A DNA stretch of 64,000 bases from contig JAVXUO010000112.1 in assembly GCA_033065855.1 (NCBI GenBank), positions 1-64,000 of the forward strand, written 5' to 3'. Shown here one piece after another: positions 25,275 to 36,926 of the stretch. The first letter of the stretch is position 1. Every line of letters begins with the position of its first letter. The position numbers were made by a program, and so were the translations under genes. This DNA is from Escallonia rubra. Its lineage: Eukaryota > Streptophyta > Magnoliopsida > Escalloniales > Escalloniaceae. The notes beneath the pieces were generated by a model. The model saw only the letters and a program-made list of their open reading frames with translations. It was not told where the DNA came from and made no database searches.

Positions 25275-28176
25275 AACCTATGCCATCGAAAAAAAACCTC
25301 AAATTTGTATGTCTTGATAACTTAAATGATGGGATCAGAGGATGAAATGGTATATATGTGGAAGAAGGGAGCCATGTGTTTAACTGGGAATTTGTTAAGC
25401 AAGAAATCTTATAATTTGAAAGCGCAAAAGAATATCATGCTTAGCATTTGGAAGCCGACGAAGAATGTCAAAATCAAATGCGTGGGCAGAAATCTCATTT
25501 TGTTCCAGTTCGAAATTGAGTTCGACAACTGCAAAATTCTGAAGGAATGGCCTTGATCGTTCAGCAAAACGATGTTGATTCTAAAGGATTATGAAGGAGA
25601 TGACCAACCATCGTTGTTAGGCTTATCCATGAGCCTATTTTGAGAGTGAATCTACAATTTGTTCCTAAACGAGACAACTGGCTGGCAAAAGAACTGGTAG
25701 ATGCCTGGAGGTCGATACAAGTTCCAATGGTACAGCTTCGGGCGCATTTCTTCGAGTCAGGGCATTGGCGAATGTCGAAAAGCAATTGAAGAGAGGTTCA
25801 TCTGTTCGGACTAACCAAAATCATCAGCAATTGTCGGTCACCTACAGGTATGGTCCGTATGGAAGGTTAACAATTTTTTCCTATTTTGCTAAAATCTGGG
25901 TCATGGGTATATCGAGTGCGGAAGGAAATTCAAGCTGAACCCATCAATATCCATGAAAGAAGCAGAATACGACGACTCGCTGAGAGCGGAATTAGATACC
26001 AAGGTCGTTCATCGGAACCCGGCAAGACGTCAAGATCAAGAATTGATAGCTTAGCAACAAAAGAGAGGAGATCACGGTGCAGATTCTGGAAAAGAATTGA
26101 TAGCTTAGCAACAGATCTTGGTATTATGCCCCCATAATTTGCACAGAGAGTGATAAGGTGAGACGTCGATTATATGGTGGTGGAAAGACATAAAGGAAAG
26201 ATCAACGAGAGAGGAGCTTGAGCTATCTTTAATATCATGTTGGTTCATCTGGAAAAACTGGAATGAGGTCATTTATAGAGGAGCCCAACGCAATGTGTTG
26301 GACATCATTTTTGCTGCTACTTCGAACCTAAATCATTTAAAGAAGCCAAGGTGAAACCCAAGGCGATCAAACTGCTTGACTCGGACATGGCAGCCATTAT
26401 CTTTTGTTTTGCATAGATGGCAAAGAAATTACCAGGACTTCTGGATCCAGAGACTAGCGGAGATCGTACCAGCCTACGTGCTTTCTGCAATGCAATGTGG
26501 TTTTGAAACAACAACATTGGACGGGGATGTCGATGCAGTAATAACAACTATCGAAAGCGAACAAGAAGATTTTTTTTGCAACTGTGGTCTTTAATCTTGG
26601 ATATCAAACACAAAGCTCGAAGCTTTGGTACCTTTGATGTGAACCAGGTTAGGAGAAAAGAAACTAGGTGGCACACAAAATAGCAAGAAATGCTAGGTTT
26701 GTAAGCACTTCTATGACTTGGATGTATGAAAGGCAAATTAAAATCCAATCTTTTTATTTTGTTACACATATCACACACATCTTATCGCCAAAGTTACTGG
26801 GAGGATTAGAGATCGCATCCTCCTTGACGTATCACAATGTTTAATCATGAACAAAACTGCTCATTCCATAAAAAAGGAATAAAGATTCGAATAATATCTT
26901 GATAGCACCTACTCGCAACTCTTAAGAGATCATTTATCTCCTGCCCTCAGGGGCGGATCCAGAAAGTCAACTCGCAGGGGCCAAAAATGTATTAAAAAAA
27001 TTGATGAAAATAAAAGAATTAAGAAAGTTCAACTTTGCATAAAACATTAAAAATAAAAAATATTAAAATTAGAAATAGTTCGTTAAGGTTTCACAAAACA
27101 AGAAAACATAAGAAAAGTAATTCTATACATTGATGGTCAAAGTGGAACTCCACGTTATTACGAAAGTCATCAATGATCGAGTTTATAGCAAACATCTCAA
27201 TAATATCTCTCTCAATGTGCACAATCAAAGAATTCGTGAAAAAATCATCATCCATCTTATTTTGGAGTTGAGTTTTGACCATATTCATAATCGAAAATGC
27301 TTGTTCATTATAGTGGTATAAATGCAGAATAAATTGCTCATTGACTAGTTATCATTTAATTTAATATTCTTAGTGATTTATTTACTTGGTAAAGTTAGTG
27401 AACAACGAATTACTAATCTTGCATGAAAGAAGCTTAACTCTTACAGTATAGATGTATTACTAATGTGATATTAATTATAGGAGTACAATAGTCACGTATA
27501 AGTTAACATGCTATAAGAATTTAAACTAAAAAAGAAAAAAAATTGAAAAAAAATTGATCGATTCGTGTAATCTGGAGAATTGAAATTTGGAACCTGAAAG
27601 AATGAAGTTTGAGCAAAAGAATGAAAAGAAGAAGACAATGACACCTGATGACACAAAGAATCAAAAACATAATAAAAGAAAACCCTAACTAATTAATGTT
27701 ATGATATAATAACATTTTCGTAAATATGTTAAATAAGAATAACTACTATTTAAAGAACTAAAGAAAAAAAAAATTCCAAAAGTTTGGGGGGTGCCATGGC
27801 CCCCCTTGGTGATGTGTAAGTGCCGCCACTGCCTGCCTTATCAAATTTCCTTCCCAAAGAACTTTTATTTTTTTGTTTCCTTTTACAGGTTCTCTTGGCT
27901 CATAACGTCCATATTGTCAAAAGAAAAGGGTACAAATATATAAATTAGATATTTTTTAGATATTTTTTAAGTCTAATTCATTGTATTTTGGAATTAGGGA
28001 AAACAAAGTCGAGCTCTTGTCTTATTATGCTTATCATTAATCGGACGTTATCGATCAAGAAAAGCAATTATTTGCTACTCTTTGTACATTTTAACATTTT
28101 TTTCTTCTTTGGGACAGTCAAGTGTCATTCTCATAAATTATAGTAACAAACTACTTGCTACACTAACCTTCTTTTT
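25275..28176 (+). mobile_element. degraded LINE remnant, repeat copy 2 (with hAT insert)
   Basis: Direct repeat of 20443-22528 at an offset of 4832 bases. It begins at AACCTATGCCATCG, exactly where recognisable Copia sequence stops. The DUF4283-like frame (25326-25556) is identical in protein to copy 1. The RNase H-like tail lies at about 26376-26700. Copy 2 is interrupted at 26940 by an 884-bp hAT-type element and resumes with ATCAAATTTCCTTCC at 27839. Like copy 1 it lacks reverse transcriptase and is full of stop codons. Confidence 0.75.
26948..27831. mobile_element. hAT-type non-autonomous element (884 bp)
   Basis: It starts CAGGGGCGGATC and ends GTGCCGCCACTG, so the ends are inverted repeats (CAGGGGCGG / CAGTGGCGG). 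Flanking 8-bp direct repeats are CCTGCCCT (26940-26947) and CCTGCCTT (27832-27839), seven of eight matching, the hAT target-duplication length. Copy 1 of the surrounding repeat has no such insert and serves as the approximate empty site. The subterminal GGTGCCATGGCCCCCC is typical of this class. No transposase is encoded. Confidence 0.85.
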
Positions 28177-29100
28177 GGCTGCTACCCCGATTGGGGAAAT
28201 CTTCCTCCTACCCTCTATATAACGACTAGTTATCATTTAATTTAATATTCTTAGTGATTTATTTACTTGGTAAAGTTAGTGAACAACGAATTACTAATCT
28301 TGCATGAAAGAAGCTTAACTTTTACGGTATAGATGTATTACTAATGTGATATTAATTATAGGAGTACAATAGTCACGTATAAGTTAACATGCTATAAAAA
28401 TTTAAACTACAAAAGAAAAAAAAATTAACCTTGATCGATTCGTGTAATCTAGAGAATTGAAATTTGGAACCTGGAAGAATGAAGTTTGAGCAAAAGAATG
28501 AAAAGAAGAAGACAATGACGCCTGATGACACAAAGAATCAAAAACATAATAAAAGAAAACCCTAACTAATTAATGTTATGATATAATAACATTTTCGTAA
28601 ATATGTTAAATAAGAATAACTACTATTTAAAGAACTAAAGAAAAAAAAATTCCAAAAGTTTGGGGGGTGCCATGGCCCCCCTTGGTCATGAGTAAGTGCC
28701 GCCACTGCCTGCCTTATCAAATTTCCTTCCTAAAGAACTTTCATTTTTTTGTCTCCTTTTACAGGGTCTCTTGGCTCATAACATCCATATTGTCAAAAGA
28801 AAAGGGTACAAATATCTAAATTTGATATTTTTTAGATATTTTTTCAGTCTAATTCATTGTATTTTGGAATTAGGGAAAACAAAGTCGAGCTCTTGTCTTA
28901 TTATGCTTATCATTAATCGGACGTTATCGATCAAGGAAAGCAATTATTTGCTACTCTTTGTACATTTTAACATTTTTTTCTTCTTTGGGACAGTCAAGTG
29001 TCATTCTCATAAATTATAGTAACAAACTACTTGCTACACTAACCTTCTTTTTGGCTGATACCCCGATTGGGGAAATCTTCCTCCTACCCTCTATATAACG
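27344..29100 (+). repeat. tandem duplication, two ~880-bp copies
   Basis: Copy A is 27344-28224 and copy B is 28225-29100. Both begin ACTAGTTATCATTTAAT and end CTCTATATAACG. Each copy holds the right half of the hAT-type element, its right target repeat and the tail of the LINE remnant. Only a few substitutions and small indels separate them, so the duplication is recent and happened after the hAT insertion. Confidence 0.92.
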
Positions 29101-29821
29101 ACAATCTATGATCTCTAAATATTTCTAGTGATTTTTATTTAGTGACGCTAAAAAAATACTGCTAATAATTGTCGCTGAAATTGTTAGAAGAAAAGTCATT
29201 AAAAATATTTAATGACTATTAATTGTCACTATACACGAGGTTGGAGGAAGATTCCTATAATTCGGGTAGGAGGCAAAGTTTTGTTCAACGCTAAAATTAG
29301 GACAGTGCATATTGTATATAATAGGGTTTTAAAATTACAGCGACAAAAGTGTTATGGCGGCGAGAATGGAAATAATGATGGCGATAAGGAAACGCGTGGG
29401 TGGGTCCCACTCGCCGGTCTTAACGGCCGAATAATCGGGTATTATTTCTTAAAACTTTCTGGACATGACATGCTGAACCTAAAAACAAACAAATAAAAAC
29501 ATCATTAAACAGAAATGTTTGGACATCACGATAACAGCTCATAGGTCCCGAATCATCAAAACCCGAGGATCTCGATCAGATCCATTTTTGCAATTTGCAT
29601 AGGTCCTGCATTCCTCGGATCTGAACGGCGGCAGCAAATTTATCTCGAACATCCACGAGTGGCATTACAAAGAGAAGTTTTGTTCTGGCTGCCGGCTTGC
29701 ATTGGGATTGCGAAGTTTTTAGGGCGTTGGATACCTTAATTTCGTCATTTGAGGTTGCACATTGGGGCATTTGATGCGTAGAAGAACGAGTTAGAGGTTG
29801 TTTCGGGTTGATTGTTTTTAG
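29101..29821. other. upstream region of NPSN11
   Basis: 29101-29240 carries GTCGCTGAAATTG and TTTAGTGACG stretches resembling ends of CACTA-type elements. Around 29238-29275 a GGAGGAAGATTCC segment is a rough inverted copy of GGGGAAATCTTCCTCC at 29070-29090. The remaining 500 bases should hold the promoter and leader of NPSN11; no clear TATA box could be fixed. A GC-richer stretch with GGGTGGGTCCCAC lies near 29400. Confidence 0.45.
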
Positions 29822-32800
29822 ATGGCTTCGTTATCGGCGATCAGCGAGGAGCTCGCCGAGATCGACGGACAGATCGCTGATATTTTCCGAGCTCTATCGT
29901 AAGCATTTCCACCCTTTTTATTTGTATGTATAAATATGCTGCGTGTGTTTGTGTGTTTGAACCGTTTACTGCTAGTGAATTGTTGTTTTACTTGAATTGG
30001 TGTCGATTAGGATGACGTAGCTGATGTTTTTGGTTGATGGCATTGGTTTGACTACCTATGTTGTACGTACGAAATTCGAAGTCTATAGGCGTTTTGTGTG
30101 ATGAGTGATTTGATTTGTTGTGTGGCAGAAATGGGTTTCAGAAATTGGAGAAGATTAAGGACTCGAACAGGCAGAGTCGACAGTTGGAGGAGCTCACTGG
30201 AAAGATGCGCGAGTGCAAGAGGTATTTCATTTCCGGCCCATTGTTGTCATTATGCGTGTAATAGCATTGACCTCCTGTCTTTGAGAACTTAACTTGGAAT
30301 TATAGCCAAGTGATAAGAACTACTTGCACTGGTGATTTGTTGTTGTCTTTTCTAGATTCAGTGCGTTGCGCACATATTGTTAATGCATTGTTTCCCAATG
30401 TCACTTCCCTAGCTCTATCACACGTTGGAAATATTGGATATATGGTGCTGTGTTTGTTTGTATTACTTTGCTTTACTTATCTGAACTGCAAATTGATTGT
30501 GTCAGGCTTATTAAAGAGTTTGACAGAGAAGTGAAGAATTTGGAGTATAGTAATGACCCCGACACCAACAAGATGCTGAATGAGAAAAAGCAATCCATGG
30601 TGCACTTTCATATGTAAACTTATAATTTGATTTGATATTAAAGTTTGATGCATTATTGTTTCAGTAATGCATATTATTCCCTTTATGCGCAGGTCAAGGA
30701 ATTGAATTCGTACGTTGCATTGAAAAAGCAGTAAGTCCTGTGGCAATTATAACTCCCCAATTCGTGATGCATTTCAGAAGCTCGTTTGATGCTTGGGACT
30801 GATATATCCTGCCCACAAAAGAAATTACTGTCAATGCCGTAAACTTTTGTTTTTGAATTTGATTTCTTGATAGTTGCAGGACAAGTTTTCTGTTTATTTG
30901 CTTTTGTTCTGCATTCTATGCATCCTGTCTTAAAACTAGTCGTCTAACTTTCTTCTCTCGAGCTTAACTATTTAGTGCACGAAAGCTTCTTTTCCGAATC
31001 CAAATATACAATATTGTCCATCTAAGTCGATTTAACAGGTGGTAAATAGTGCTGAACCACAGAGCTTCAGATTTGTCCTAGAAGAAAAGGCTGCATAATA
31101 GAATTATATAGTAATTTAGCTTTTGCGTGAATAGTGTGTGGGATTTGAAGATGGAAGGAACTAGGTAGGTCGTCTGGATGTTTTTTTTTTTGCTTTATTT
31201 ATAGTCATACGATTCATCTGAGTATTTGAGATTATACATATTTTTTCCGTATAGCACATCCCACAGGACTCCTTCACTAATTCTGGAATATCAACGTAAC
31301 ACCAGCAAGATGATCAAATAAAGAACATGTATCATAAAGTGGCATAAGATTTCCTGCAAAACTTGAAATTTTATGTAACTAATAAAGGAAATAGTGTATT
31401 TTAGTGTGCCCACAGAATAGTAATGTATTTCTGATATGCAGTACCTTTTATTGGTTTATGCAATTAATCAAGAAGATATAGTCATCTTGAGTATAGTCCT
31501 TCTTACCGGAAATTGTTATGTCCCACTTTTACATTGTAGATGCCAGAGTTCATGCCTTCAATAGCGTAACATTTATTTCTCCATCATACACACATAGTCG
31601 TTCCTCATGCTTTCAAGTCTTAATTCATCACATGGTCATTGTATTAATTTGTTGTGTTGGTAATCTAGATATGCAAGCAATCTTGATAACAAGCGAGTTG
31701 ATCTCTTTGAGGGGCCTGGAGAAGGGTTTGCCGAAGACAATGTTTTGCTAGCTTCATGTAAGCATATGGTGCCTTGGTTTAAGACTACTCTTGCATTTAA
31801 TCTATGCCAGTAGATAGAGGTTCTAGATAAATCAATTAGTTGACATCTGAATGTTCATGGCAAGTGTCATAAAGGTGGCATCAATAGTATTATTTGTACT
31901 TGCATGGATGGTTTTATATCTTCTATTGGGGCACCATGAATGCAATTATACAGAATGCACCTATTTATATTAGGCAAAAGGCTGTCTGTTCTTGTTTCTG
32001 TACTCGAGAATGACATCTCGGCAAGTGGAGGGTTCAATGTTCTAGTCTCTGTTCTAACTACCATAAGTTATTAAGAAATTAAGAAAACGAAACAGCAGGA
32101 TAAATGGCAACTGAACTTGTGACTTGATGCGTATAGCTTGGCAGCAACAACTTCGATTGATTCCATCTGCCTCGCAGATGGAAGCTCTTGTGTAGGATTG
32201 GTCTTTGTCCATGGCTTCTAGGGATTTCTTGTTTTCATTGTTTTGCAGTTTTTGTTTTCATTTTTTTGTGCTTCTGAAGTCCTAGTACTTCTGCTGGAAA
32301 CCCACTGTTTTTTTCTCCAAAAAACGTGCAACTTCTGAGAAAATCCCACCAAATACTTCAAGCCTTATTAGCATATAGCGGTGGAATTATTAGACGCGAA
32401 TTATGTCTTCAATGATTCTGAATAATAAGCATGGAGTAGAAATTTGGAGTATGAGCTCTTATTGCTGACCCCGAAAGGGAAATGCCCCCCTTTTTTTTGA
32501 GTATTTTTCTAGTTCTACTTTTCTTATTGAGTTTTTCATCATGATCCTTTTATATAATTTTCTAGTTGGCTTCTCTTTTTGTTGCTAATTCTTCCCTGGG
32601 TTGTTATGGTACTTTTTACTACTCTGTGGGTCGCTTCTTACCTCTTTTATGGTCCTTAGGGTGAAGACTGGTAATTTACCCTTCCCCCAGGGAGTAGAAA
32701 TTGTTATGCATACTTGAGATGGATTAACTTGAAGCAAGCTGTTTTTCTGTTTTGAAATATGGGATTGAGAGTGACCTTAAGAATGTTCAGAATGTGCATA

Positions 32801-35800
32801 AAAGGAATTATCTGGTGCTAGTTTGCTCTATCTTCTAGTTGCCAGTGGTGGAATATAACTAGTCGGATGGCACTTGTCATACAGAGGTCCTGCCTTAAAG
32901 TGATAATTTTCCAACAGAATCGGTTGCTTCACCTTCTACATGTTTTGCTCACTTGCGGTCGTCCAATGGCAAGCAAACGATTGTCTCTTCTTGCCTCGAG
33001 TGTGTCAAAGATTGTTGTTCTTATGTTTCATTTTTTAGCTTAATGGGGGACTGGTTGGGCAGTGTAGGATCTTCTCTACTCATGGCTGGACTTCTTTTAT
33101 TAGAGAGAACACTATTATGTAATCAAGAAATCACCTTGTAGGCTGAAACAGCTTAGTATATATAGAGAATAAATGACACCACCATCCGCCCTCTGGAACA
33201 AGCTCTTACTTCAGCACTATGCGATGGTCAGAGTAGTGAATGTATTAGTTAGAAAGCTAGCTAGCGCTAAGGACGTGTATGCACTCCATACTACTTAAAA
33301 TATATCACAACGCACCCCCTCTGACACCACTGTCCGCCATCTGGAACAAGCTCTTGCTTTAGCTCTATGCCTCTATGCAACGGTCAGAGTAGTGAATTAA
33401 TTAGTTACAAAGCTAGCTAATGCTAAGGATGTGTATGAACTCCTTACTACTTGAAATGGCGTTGCTATATCATATAACACAATATCCCCCTTCACCCTCT
33501 CTTACCCCCCACCCCACTATGAGTAGTTTGGGACTTCGGCTTAATTTTGAAAGTAGCAAGTGCTTGGAAGTAAGAAGGCTTAGGAGTCCTTATTGGTTAA
33601 GTGGAAAAGCAAGCTGCAACAAATGAAAACCTGGCAGTTGATCTGCTATAAGTGTTATTGATTTCGAAATGTCCTGAATATAATTCATTTGATTTTAAGT
33701 TAAGAACAATTAATCTCAAAGATGGTGCAGATCCAGACTCGTATCTGATGTAGACAAAATATACTATTTGCAGATTTCATCTGGCGCATCGCCTTTGGTC
33801 TTTTTTGTAAGATTTCTGATTGCAACCATGTATTTTTTGCAGCTATGTCGAATCAACAGTTGGTAGACCATGGAAATCAGACGATGGACGAGACGGATCA
33901 AGCCATTGAGAGGTCAAAAAAGGTTAGTAAATCTCAGCAAAAGAAGCAATATTCTTGTTTCGAGGAGAATCTGCTAGTGGTCCTGCTTGGTGCTGTAGTG
34001 TTTATACCAGCAATTCCAAACCATTTTTCTTCAGCATTTTTGTATGTTCCTGTTTTCTGATTTCGGGAATTTAATTTGCTAACGAGCCTGACCACGGCCC
34101 CCCTACAGGGCAATGCCTCCCTTCAAAGGGGTAGCTAAGATGGTGCTAATGAGTTCAGTGGCAGGGTCCTGCAAAGCCAGTAAAAAACTCTCCCAGTTCT
34201 AATGTAGAAGAAGAAGCAATTCAACATTATACCACACATAGCCCAGAGTCTTCCCTACTACACAGCCGATGTGGGATATCCATCCACCTTGTGCACAGCA
34301 AATTTGGGATCCCACGCATATTGTGCCTTTCAGCATTATTTTTGCTTCGGAAAATTATACGTGACCTTTTCTGACATTTTATACACAGGTCTTTTTTTGA
34401 ATTTTTTGCAGTCCAAAATTGCCACACATGTCGCAAGACGATTAGACTCTTAATCTAGTTCATATGTACTTATTTTATTGTTTTGCTTTTGAAAGTAGAT
34501 GGGGCAGAGACAACAATATGTAGTCAATAATTAAGGGCTAGGTTATCCCTAATTTTCTCTGGAAAATGCAAATTTCTTATGGAGGATGTGAGCTTATCGA
34601 CCGATGATTTGTCGAGCTAGTTTGTATATAGTTTATGCTGCATCAACTGTTTTTTCTCTTTAAGTTCTCTGGCAAACCGTGATTGTGAAGTTCTTCTCAC
34701 CCTTTCTGTTTTTTCTTGTTGGGTGGGGCGGGGGGTAGGGGAGGAAGGAGGGGTAATATTTCGGGTGCTCTTCTTACGATATTCTGGAAGTAGCATGTAT
34801 ATTTGAATGCTGTGTGTGTAATAGGTCGTCCACGAGACAGTGAACGTTGGAACAGAGACTGCAGCAGCTCTGAAGGCCCAGGTGCATTACTCGATCGCAT
34901 TGAAACAAAAGATTGGAGTTTACTTGAATTCTGCGTTCTAAAGACACGGCAACTAAAACCTTTTTTGATTTGCTAAATTTGGACATTCAGACTGATCAAA
35001 TGAGTAGGATCGTGAATGAGCTGGACTCTATACATTTTTCAATCAAGAAGGCTTCTCAACTTGTCAAGGAAATTGGTAGGCAGGTCAATCTCTGATTATT
35101 CTTGTCCCTCTCTATATACATAGTATATCTTGAAATACCATGTTGTACTTACTTGGATCCCTTGTTTAGGTTGCAACTGATCGGTGTATCATGGCTTTGC
35201 TCTTCATTATTGTGCTCGGCGTCGTAGCCATCATTATTGTTAAGGTCGGATGGTTGCTTAATTTTTGTTCCTCCGCAATACAAATAAGCTGCAATCTTAT
35301 TTTGTCTTTCCTGTTGAGCTTTTTTTTATGTCTTTTGATTTCCTTTATACTCTGTGCGTCCTCAATCGTGCAAGCATAATTCTTGTGGATTAGGTTCTCT
35401 ACTATTCCACTTGGATTCGACTTGACTACAAAAGAGAGGTTGGGGGTATCTACACACCCTTTCAAATTTTATTTCTAGCTAAAGCTAAAATATTGATGCC
35501 ATCCTTACATGCTTGTAGCAACAAATGTAGTCAGCATTTTCATAAACATCCAAACTCGACTACTGTTATTGAGTTTGCTATATTGATTGTTTAGCCGAAT
35601 GTCGCTGTTGACTATCATACTTGTAGAGCTGCAAATGAGACGTTAGCTGTCCAGCGCTAGGGCCCATTGAGGGTGTCTCGGACCCCGTCCGGGCTCGTGA
35701 CAAGCTCGGCGTCCTCAATCAGGCTGGTGCCCACATAGACTAAGAAGAGGTCTGCGGTTCGGCTCGGCTCGGCTCGGCTCATTAACCCAAATGAGATGAG

Positions 35801-36926
35801 CTCAGCTTGGGTTCTTGGTTGAGGTCGACTCTAGACTGCCAAATGCCAATCTCTCCAAAATATCTAAAAAAATTACCTTTATTATGCGCAAAGAAAAACC
35901 TAAGATTGAAGGGGAGATACTAGTCACTCACTAGATACAATCATTAGCATAAATAACTAGCCCCAGAATTCTTTACTATAGATGTTCGTGTATACGTTTA
36001 GGTTCTATTGCCATTGTATACAAAAATGCTAAACGAGCCTGCTCATGAATGACAGTGCAAGTTTCAAGATCAGTTGTTTAATATATGCGACTCTGTTAGA
36101 GATTAAGCTCTCTTCGATCAGCAATGAGCCGATCCGAGAAACGAGCCAACCCACGAGCTTGTTCATGCATAGTGCAGCCCAACGACCAACATACTCGTTT
36201 CTTTTGAGTTGGAAATGAACTACACATTATGATTCTTTCCTACAAAGATAAAACATTATAATTTTGTACATCCACCAATTGCTTAGTATTGTCTATGATT
36301 ATTACTCGGATGTTCTAGTTCTTTAGGTGCAAATAAGAAAAGTTGATTCACGTGATGTGCTGCTCTCTTTTTCCTTTCTTCCTAGTTACCTTGAGTAAGA
36401 ATATATCTGCATATTCTCTATCCAGGAAAATAACACTTTTCTTTAGCCTGCTAGCAAGCAGCAGTAAAAAGCGTATAATTGTCTACTTGAATACTACTGA
36501 ATAAATCGCAACTCGAACACAAGTTTCCTGCACTATCTTCCAGTATCTTGATAGCATTGAGACCCAACTTCGTGGAAACTTGATTTGACATTGGCAATGT
36601 TATTTGCTATAAATATTAGAATCCTTGTACCCTCCAATATGATTTGGAAGTCAAAGCATTTGTAGCCATTCTTACAATAATTTTTTGAGATTATCTATAA
36701 CAAAGTTTTCTCCTTGTGCATTACTCTCGAGTACCAGTCAAGAACTAGTTGGCTGTCTCATACATGTCTAGTGTTGTTTTCTATGGTTCCGTATTCACTG
36801 AGCTTATTGAATCCTTTCATGGTTCAGATTGTGAACCCCAATAACAAAGACATTCGGGGTATACCAGGACTAGCTCCTCCAGCTCCTTCAGCCCCTAGTA
36901 GGAAGCTGCTCTGGACTCCTAATTAA
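29822..36926 (+). CDS. NPSN11: novel plant SNARE 11 (Qb-SNARE)
   Basis: NPSN proteins are plant-specific tail-anchored Qb-SNAREs; NPSN11 acts with the syntaxin KNOLLE in vesicle fusion at the cell plate and plasma membrane. Ten exons: 29822-29898, 30129-30221, 30506-30599, 30693-30730, 31669-31757, 33843-33922, 34825-34881, 34991-35083, 35170-35244, 36828-36926. Phases match at every junction, giving 264 residues against 265 in Arabidopsis NPSN11. The N-terminus MASLSAISEELAEIDGQI forms a coiled domain. The SNARE motif spans about residues 132-207, from MSNQQLVDHG through LKAQTDQM to VKEIGRQ, with glutamine at the central layer. The tail anchor is about 214-231 (CIMALLFIIVLGVVAIIIV), followed by a conserved cytosol-far tail IVNPNNKDIRGIPGLAPP. 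The N-terminal residues favour NPSN11 over NPSN12 or NPSN13. Introns of 2.1 kb (after exon 5) and 1.6 kb (after exon 9) hold repeats. Confidence 0.95.
33175..33465 (+). repeat. 148-bp tandem duplication in NPSN11 intron 5
   Basis: GACACCACC and CTGGAACAAGCTCTT recur 148 bases apart (33193 and 33341), followed in both copies by GGTCAGAGTAGTGAAT and AAGCTAGCTA. The copies differ at many positions, with an extra CTCTATGC unit in the second, so the duplication is old. Confidence 0.85.
35640..36200. repeat. GAGC/GCTC-rich dispersed repeat in NPSN11 intron 9
   Basis: The stretch includes four GGCTC units in a row near 35760 and phrases such as AACGAGCCTGCTCATGAA and CACGAGCTTGTTCATGC. These resemble a common plant dispersed repeat built of GAGC motifs. 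Its ends cannot be fixed, and no coding capacity is evident. Confidence 0.35.

Noticed and set aside
20443-28176. The two 2.1 kb direct repeats as LTRs of one retrotransposon
   Set aside because: They do not start TG or end CA, contain LINE-type DUF4283 and RNase H-like coding remnants, and the Copia leader has its own TGTTGGAA start between them.
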